From UBA4742 sp963773335 (GTDB lineage: Bacteria > Actinomycetota > Acidimicrobiia > Acidimicrobiales > Acidimicrobilacustridaceae), in assembly GCA_963773335.1 (NCBI GenBank), contig CAVZAT010000007.1, positions 248,001 to 312,000 of the forward strand: 64,000 nt of DNA, given 5' to 3'. The notes under the pieces are model-generated. The model had not been told where the DNA came from. It worked only from the letters and a program-made list of their open reading frames with translations, and made no database searches. The position numbers were made by a program, and so were the translations under genes. Shown piece after piece: positions 57,194-64,000 of this stretch (within the stretch, counting starts at the first letter, position 1; the number at the start of each line of letters is the position of its first letter).

Positions 57194-59752
57194 TCAGTCG
57201 GTGGCGATGGCCTCGAGCACGTCGAGGCGCGACGCCCGCCAGGCCGGGTACAGGGCGGCCAGCACGCCCACGACCACGGCCGCCACCACGAACTCCACCA
57301 GCTGGCCCACCGGGATCGAGAACACGTTCAGGTGCTGGTCGGCCAGGGCCCGGATGAGGGCCCAGGCGAAGCACATGCCGATCACCAGCCCCAGGAAGGT
57401 GCCGAGCAGGGTGATGATCACCGACTCCTCGGACACGCTGCGGCGCAGCTGGCGTCGGGTCTCGCCCACGGCGCGCAGCAGACCGATCTCCCGGGTGCGC
57501 TCGTAGACCGACAGCAGCAGCGTGTTGACCACCCCGATCAGGGCGATGAGCAGCGACAGCGCCAGCAGCAGGGTGACGATGGTGAGCAGCTGGTCGATCT
57601 GGCTGAGCTGCGCCTTCTTGAAGGTCTGGAGGTCCTCGACCTTGGCCGTCGGGTAGGGCGCGGTCAGCGCCGTCATGGCTCGGCGGGCGGCGGCGGCGTC
57701 GGCCCCCGGCTTGAGCTTCACGTAGATCTGGTTGTCGACCTGCTGGTTCAGCGGGAAGTTGGCGTCGAAGCCGGCCAGGCTCAGCAGGTAGCGGCCCTGG
57801 CCCGGCAAGGCGGCCTGGTAGACGACGGCCACGTGCAACTCGGTGTTGCCGGTGGCGGTGAAGGTGGCCGGGATGGTCGTGCCGATCGTCCAGTGCTTCT
57901 CGGTGGCCACGTTCTCCGGGATGGCCACGCCGTCAGGGCCCAACTGGTCGAAGGAGCCGGCGACCACCGGCAGGTCGACGATCTGGGTGAAGCTGGCCGG
58001 GTCGACCGCCAGCACCACCGCGCCGGCGTGGTCGATCTTGGCCACCCCGAAGCGGATCCCGGCTGGAGGTCTGCACCTGGGGCAGAGCCTGCACCTGGCG
58101 GTTCAGCGATGGGTTGAACCCCCCGTTGCCGAAGGACTGGGAATCGATCACGAAGTCGCCGGTCACCGTCTTGTCGATGGCCTGGCTGGCCGAGGCCTTG
58201 ATGGACTGGCCGGCCACCGCGAAGAACACGATCAGGCCCACCCCGATCATCAGGGCCGACGCGGTGGCCGAGGTCCGCTTGGGGTTGCGGATGGCGTTCT
58301 CGCGGGCCAGGCGCCCGGTCACCCCAAGCGCGGCCAGGGGACTGCCCAGCACCCGGCTCACCGGTCCGGCGAAGCTGGGTCCCAGCACGGCCACCCCGAC
58401 GAAGATCAGGAAGGCGCCGACACCCACGTGGGGCAGTCGGTTGCCGGTGGCGCTGAACAGGCCCTGGTACAGCTCGGCCAGGCCGGCGACGGTGAGCAGC
58501 AGGCCGGCCAGCAGGCGGATCCGGGAGCGGTTCGACACGTCCACCGCCACCTGGCGCATGGCGGCGATCGGGGCCACGCTGGCCGCCCGCCGGGCCGGGA
58601 ACAGCGCGGCCACCAGCGTCACCACCACGCCCACCACCAGCGAGCTGATCACGGTGGTGGTGGAGACGACCGGCGCGGTCGAGGGCAGGCCCAGCCCGGC
58701 CCGGGCCAGCAGGTCTCGCAGCCCGATGGCCAGCCCCACGCCGGCCAGCGACACCCAGCACCGAGGCCACCAGGCCCACGGCCAGGGCCTCGCCGAAGAT
58801 CGAGCCCAGCACCTGACCGCGCCCCGCCCCGATGGCCCGGAGCAGCGCGATCTCGCGGGTTCGTTGGGCCACGATGATCGAGAAGGTGTTGTAGATGATG
58901 AAGGCACCCACGAACAGCGATACCAGGGCGAAGGCGACCAGCACGGTCTTGAAGGTGCTGATGGCCTGCTGGAAGATGTCCTGGTTCTCCTTGGTGAACG
59001 CGGCCCCGGTGATGGCCTCGGTCTGAGGGGGCAGCCCGGCCGCGTCCACCCGCCGAACCAGGGCTGACTGCGAGACGCCCGGACTGGCGGCCAGGGCCAC
59101 GAAGTCGAACTTGCCCGGCTCGGCCACCAGCGCCTGGGCGGTGGGAGTGTCGAGCAGGGCGGCGCTGGCACCGCTGTAGTTGTCGAGCTGGCCGAACTTG
59201 GCGATCCCGACCAGGGTGAAGGCCTGGGTGTGTCCCTGTCCGGCGATCAGGCTGACCTGGTCGCCCACGTGGAAGTGGCCGTCGCGGGCGCTGGCCTTGT
59301 CCAGCACCACCTCGGTGGCGCGGGTGGGCGGGCGACCGTCGACGATGTGCCACTGGTTCAGCTTGCGGATCGGTGATCCAGTTCAGACCCAGGGTGGGCG
59401 GACCGGTGTTGGCGTCGCCCATGGCCTTGCCCGACTTGTCCAGGATGCGGATCGAGCCGTTGACCACCCCGGCGGCCTCGGCCACCCCGTCGACCTGGTC
59501 GAGCTGGGTCACCAGGCTCTGGTCGACCCGGCTGCGCTGGTCGCCGAAGTTGGTCTTCACCACCACCCGGGAGCGCACCACCGCGTCGATGCCCTTGTCG
59601 ACGTTCACGAAGATCTGGTCGAAGCTCTTGGAGAACGTGTCGGTGAACACCTGGGTGCCGGCCATGAAGGCGACGCCCAGGAGGACGGCCAACGCCGTGG
59701 CCAGGAAACGGATCTTGTGGGCTCGCAGCCCACGGAGGGTGACCTTCAGCAT
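57194..59752 (-). CDS. ABC transporter permease, FtsX/MacB-like, three frameshifts
   Basis: About 851 residues after discounting three net +1 shifts (near 59372, 58757 and 58060; 2559 nt minus 3 is 852 codons). It has two FtsX-type units. The first starts MLKVTLRGLRAHKIRFLATALAVLLGVAFMAGT and its extracytoplasmic domain is followed by TM helices around VLVAFALVSLFVGAFIIYNTFSIIVAQRTREIALLRAIG. The second ends with LLTIVTLLLALSLLIALIGVVNTLLLSVYERTREIGLLRAVG and FVVAAVVVGVLAALYPAWRASRLD. The large exported domains suggest mechanotransduction or lipid/peptide extrusion. It pairs with the ATPase gene 41 bases upstream. Confidence 0.88.
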
Positions 59753-59793
59753 GCGGGAGGCGCCGAGCCGGTGGTGAGGGCCGGCAGGGTGGA

Positions 59794-60564
59794 TCAGTCC
59801 CCGAATGCCTTCATGCGGTCGAGCACCCGCTCGGCGGTGGGGTCGGCCATCTCGTCCACGATGTGGCCGTCGGCCAGGAAGACCACCCGATCGGCGTGGC
59901 TGGCCGCGACGGGGTCGTGGGTGACCATCACGATGGTCTGGCCGAACTGGTCGACCGCCTTGCGCATGAAGTCGAGCATCTCGCTGCCCGAACGGGAGTC
60001 GAGGTTGCCGGTGGGCTCGTCGGCGAAGATGATCTCGGGCTGGCTGGCCATGGCCCGGGCCACCGCCACCCGCTGCTGCTGCCCACCGGACAGCTCGCTC
60101 GGTCGGTGCTTGAGGCGGTCGCGCAGCGACACCGTGTCGATGACCTGGTCGAACCAGGCCTGATCGGCCTTTCGGCCGGCCAGGTCGAGGGGCAGGGTGA
60201 TGTTCTCGGCCGCGGTGAGGGTGGGCACCAGGTTGAACGACTGGAAGATGAAGCCGATCTTGTCGCGGCGCAGCAGCGTGAGCTGCTTCTCCGACAGTCG
60301 GCTGAGATCGGTGTCGCCGATGAACACCTGGCCCGAGGTCAGGTTGTCGAGGCCGGCCAGGCAATGCATGAGGGTGGACTTGCCCGAGCCGGACGGACCC
60401 ATGATGGCGCTGAAGCGACCCCGGGGGAACTGCACGGAGATGTCGTCGAGGGCCCGCACCTCGGTGTCGCCGGACCCGTAGACCTTGGACGCCCGGATGG
60501 CCTGGGCGGCCAGATCGACACTGGGCAGGGGCGGCGGCGGGGGGGTCATGTCGGTGGCGGTCAC
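59794..60564 (-). CDS. ABC transporter ATP-binding protein, MacB/LolD-like
   Basis: A 256-residue ATPase. Walker A is MGPSGSGKSTLMHCLAGLD, the Q-loop is IGFIFQSFNLVPTLTAAENI, the signature is LSGGQQQRVAVARAMAS, Walker B IIFADEPTGNLDSRSG, and the H-loop His is in VMVTHDPVAASHADRV. The LolD/MacB subfamily is indicated by the short length and the TGNLDSRSG block. GAGAGGA six bases upstream favours the GTG at 60564 over the ATG at 60549. It powers the FtsX-like permease. Confidence 0.93.
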   Translation of the reverse strand: MTATDMTPPPPPLPSVDLAAQAIRASKVYGSGDTEVRALDDISVQFPRGRFSAIMGPSGSGKSTLMHCLAGLDNLTSGQVFIGDTDLSRLSEKQLTLLRRDKIGFIFQSFNLVPTLTAAENITLPLDLAGRKADQAWFDQVIDTVSLRDRLKHRPSELSGGQQQRVAVARAMASQPEIIFADEPTGNLDSRSGSEMLDFMRKAVDQFGQTIVMVTHDPVAASHADRVVFLADGHIVDEMADPTAERVLDRMKAFGD

Positions 60565-60737
60565 GTGGATCCTCTCGGGAGAGGAGTGGCGCGAGACGGC
60601 ACCGGAACGTGAGCCTACGCGGCGATCGGGTGTCTGCCGACGTCGCGGGGCACGGCAGGCGCCGCGCGGTGAGTCTCCCCCGCCGCGGCGGCCGGACAAG
60701 CCGGAACGTCCAGGGGTGAGCCGTCTCAGCCCCCCGT

Positions 60738-63700
60738 ATGCTGGGCGACATGCGGTGTCCGAGCTGTGGAGCCGGTGTCGGGGAGGGGGCCCGCTTCTGC
60801 GCCTCGTGCGGCCACGCCTTGGTCAGCCGCAGGCGACGAGCGACGCATCGCCACGGTGCTCTTCGCCGACCTGGTGGGGTTCACCACCCTCAGCGAGTCG
60901 CGCGACCCCGAGCAGGTGAAGAACATGGTCGACGCCTGCTTCCAGCTGCTGGTCCGCGACGTGACCTCCTTCGGCGGTCAGGTCGACAAGATCATCGGCG
61001 ACGCCATCGTGGCCCTGTTCGGCGCGCCGGTGGCGCACGAGGACGACGCCGAGCGGGCGGTGCGGGCGGCCCTGCGCATGCAGGAGACGGTCCGTGCCTA
61101 CCGGGCCGAGACGGGCGCGCCGGTGGAGTTGCGCATCGGGGTCAACACCGGTGAGGTGCTGGTCGGCGCGCTGCGCGCCGGCGGCGACTACACGGCCATG
61201 GGCGACGTGGTGAACACCGCCCAGCGCCTCGAGACGTCTGGCCGATCCCGGATGCGGTGGTGGTGGGCTCGGCGTGTCACGCAGCCACCCGCGAAGCCAT
61301 CGCCTACCAGGCGCTGGGCAGCCTCGACGTGAAGGGCCGTGACGAATCGGTCGACGCCTGGATCGCCACCGAGACGCTGTTGCCGCCCGGTCGCCGCCCC
61401 CGTCGCATGCAGACGCCGCTGGTGGGTCGCGACGCGGAGTTGGGTGTTCTCGGCCAACGCCATCGACGCGGCGGTGAAGCGCCGACGTTCCCATCTGCTG
61501 CTGCTGATCGGCGAGGCCGGGGTGGGCAAGTCCCGCCTGGCCGAGGAGGCGGCGGCCGCCGCCCGCCGCCACCACGATGCCCGGGTGCTCGAGGGCCGCT
61601 GCGTGCCCTACGGCGAGGCGAACGTGTGGTGGCCCATTGCCGAAGCACTCCGGCAGGCCTGTGACATCCCGCCCGACAGCCTGTTGGTCGACGCCGAGCC
61701 CCGGGCTGCGGGCGGCGGTGTCCGACGCGTTGGTCCAGGGCGCCGACGTCGCCCGACGTCGTGCGGGTGTCCAGTGGGCTGCTGTTCCTCATGGGCTACG
61801 AGGTCCCGCTTGCGCGAGATCGATCCCCAGCGGGCCCGCGAGGAGGCGTCGCGATCGGTCCTGGCCTTCATCGAGGGAGCCACGCGCGGCTCGACCGCTG
61901 GTGATGGTGCTCTCCGACCTGCACTGGGCCGACGACCTGGTGCTCGACCTGGTGGCCACCCTCGTCGATCGGCTGTGCCGGCAGCCGTTCGTGCTGGTGG
62001 CCACGGCCCGTCAGGCCGTCACCGACCGGTGGTCGGTGCCCACCGGCCGCCACAACACCGTGCTGGTGAACCTCGATCCTCTCGACGCCGGGGCGGCCGG
62101 AGCGATGCTCGATGCCCTGGTCGATCGGGAGGTCTCCGACGAGGTTCGGGCCATGTTGTTGGATCGCAGCGGTGGGAACCCGTTCTTCCTGGAGGAGCTG
62201 GTGGCGCTGGTGGCCGCCGCCGAGCTGGGTCCGTCCTCGGCCGGCGTAGGCGCGCTCGGCGACCTGCCCGACACCTTGCGCGGCTTGGTGGCTGCTCGAC
62301 TCGATGGGCTCGACCCCACCCAACGGGCCAGCCTGGAGGACGCCGCCGTCTGGGGTCGCAGCGGTCCGGTCAAGGCGCTGGCCATGATGGCCGAGCACTC
62401 GAGGGGCATCACCGACTTCGAGCCGGTGCTGGCCAGCCTGAACGACAAGGAGATCCTCGAGGTCGACGGCGAGCACTGGGTGTTCCGCTCCGACCTCATC
62501 CGGGAGGTGGCCTACGGCACCCTGACCAAGGCCGATCGGGCCCGACGTCACCACGGGATCGCCGCCTACCTGGCCACCACGGTGACCGACTGCACCGACG
62601 CGCCCGAGCGGTTGGTGGACATGGTGGCCTACCACTTCGGCGCGGCGGCCGACCTGGTTGCCGATCTCGGGCCGGTCCAGGGGGTTCCGGCCCAGGTGAC
62701 CGAGCTGGCCCTGGACTGGTTGAGCGAGGCAGCGCGGCGGGCCGCGGTGGCCCAGGCTCTACCCGTGTCCGAGCGACTCTACAGCCAGGCGCTGCGGCTG
62801 TCGGGTCCGGAGGCGTCGAACCGGCGGGCCCAGCTCCTGTTGGGTCGTGCCGGGGCGAACGCGGTGATGCGGGCCACCACCGAAGCCCGTGCCGACGTGG
62901 AGGAAGCTCACGCCCTGGCCGAGTCGTTGCGCGATGAGGGGGTGCTGGCCCGGGCCCTGTTGGTGCGGGGCGAGATCGAGCGGGCCGGGGGCGACTACGC
63001 CGGCGCGCTGGCCACTCTGGTCGACGCGGTCGGTCATTTCGAGCGGGTAGGCGACACGCGGGGGGCGGCCGATGGCCTGCGCGAGATCGGCATGGTGCGC
63101 ATCTTCTCGGGGGAGAACGACGAAGCCGAGACTGCCATCCGCCGCGCCCTGAACGGGTCACGGCAGGTCGGCGACCGCCGGGGCGAGGCCTGGGCGCTGC
63201 AGCACCTGGCCTGGATCTCGTTCGTGGACGGCCGGGCCGAGGAGGCCGTGGACCGGCTGACCCGCGCCGCTGACACCTTCGCCGAGATCGGCGACGTAGG
63301 TGGCCTGGGGTGGGCGTTCGGACTGTTGGCCTACGTCTGCTACATCCAGGGCGATCTGGCTCGGGCCGACGAGCTCGGCCAGCAGGTCCTGGTCGAGGCT
63401 CGCGAGCGTGGCGACCGGTGGGGCGAAGGCATGATGCTCCAGCTCGCGGCCGGCGTGCGTTGCTGGTCGGGCCGCACCACCGAGGCCCTGGAGTACGCCC
63501 GGGAGTCCCACGCCCTGTTCGCGAGCATCGGCGATCGCTTCGGCCAGGCCCAGTCCCTGACCACCCTCGGGCGGGCGCTGGTGGCGTTGGGGCGGGCGGA
63601 CGAGGGCATCGCCATCTTGAGCGACGCCCTCGACGACAGCCTGGCCGACCCCGATTCCAAGGACCGCGCCACGTTGGTCACGGGGCTGGCCGCAGCCGCG

Positions 63701-64000
63701 GTGGCCATCGGCGACCCCGAGGTGGCCCTGGACGCCTTCGACCGGGTCCGCGACGTGGACCTCTCGGGCATGGGGGGAGGAACGGGTGCCGGTGCGCTCG
63801 AACTGGAGGTGGCCCATGCGTTGGCCCACCTGCAGGCAGGCCGGGCCGACCAGGCCGTGGCCCAGCTCCAGCCCATGGTGGAGGCCGATCCGGTCACCGC
63901 CCCGCCCTACGTGGTGGCATCGCTCGCCCTGGCCCAGGTGGTGTCGGGCGACGACGAGGCCGGGATCGAGCTGGGCGAACGGGTGGGCACCGATTCCCGA
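60738..64000 (+). CDS. Adenylate/guanylate cyclase-ATPase-TPR regulatory protein, incomplete and frameshifted
   Basis: A very large multidomain protein running past the window edge. Order: an N-terminal zinc ribbon (MRCPSCGAGVGEGARFCASCG), a class III nucleotide cyclase domain with both metal Asp (TVLFADLVGFTTLSE, DKIIGDAIVALFGAP) and DYTAMGDVVNTAQRLE, an AAA/STAND ATPase (LLLLIGEAGVGKSRLAEEA ... LVMVLSDLHWADDLVLDLVA), then TPR repeats such as EAWALQHLAWISFVDGRAEEAV. Frames change near 60835, twice at 61235-61250, near 61445 and several times to 61900, all net +1 where resolvable. ATGs at 60738 and 60750 both fit. It probably makes cAMP in response to a signal sensed by the ATPase/TPR part. 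Confidence 0.85.

Overview
The window is high-GC, gene-dense DNA coding on both strands, from an actinobacterium (Actinomycetota). The gene set points to Acidimicrobiia, but that class assignment is inference. Pointers are an F420-type luciferase-like oxidoreductase, an actinobacterial-style hemE-hemH-hemY run, an IdeR-like iron regulator, a class E sortase, DrrAB-type ABC genes, methionine aminopeptidase with an N-terminal extension, and short or leaderless 5' regions. No rRNA, tRNA or CRISPR was found, and no gene-free stretch exceeds about 250 bases.

Layout. 0-8.7 kb: amidase end, PAC2 protein, acetyltransferase, membrane diguanylate cyclase, small catabolic-type genes (SnoaL, luciferase-like oxidoreductase, two SRPBCC, EthD), a beta-lactamase-family hydrolase and a cupin. 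8.8-10.4 kb: a likely acquired patch with lower GC at its centre, a broken IS1-family transposase and a fic gene cut off before its active site. 10.4-15.7 kb: ECF sigma factor with a membrane partner, an alpha/beta hydrolase, and a DrrAB-like ABC exporter divergent from a MarR regulator. 15.7-22.5 kb: a secreted DUF11 protein, then envelope glycolipid genes (flippase-like protein, PIG-L deacetylase, GT4, PAP2) and TesB. 22.7-26.8 kb: GH1 glycosidase and a sulfur-trafficking cassette (SQR-like, TusE/DsrC-like, DsrE-like, DsbA-like). 26.8-32.2 kb: GtrA, methyltransferase, aquaporin and a GT4/methyltransferase/(alpha/alpha)6-barrel operon. 32.3-38.1 kb: quinone oxidoreductase, dtd, ABC-F, lnt, SDR. 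38.1-44.2 kb: one leftward unit hemE-hemH-hemY-esterase-map-sortase with overlapping start/stop codons. 44.2-54.6 kb: a small protein preceded by a 21-bp tandem repeat, patatin, HelD-like helicase, IdeR, Lhr and Nei. 54.6-64 kb: NDH-2-like oxidoreductase, SnoaL/KSI, LuxR-type regulator, MacB/FtsX-like ABC pair, and a large nucleotide-cyclase/ATPase/TPR regulator running off the end.

Two window-wide patterns stand out. About twenty genes are interrupted by frameshifts, and nearly all are net +1 (one extra base, usually in a G or C run). Removing one base restores a normal family-length protein each time, so I read these as uncorrected sequencing insertions and annotate the genes as whole. Second, a hairpin-rich intergenic repeat occurs at least three times, probably four, each time between the 3' ends of convergent genes, like a REP/BIME-type or terminator element.
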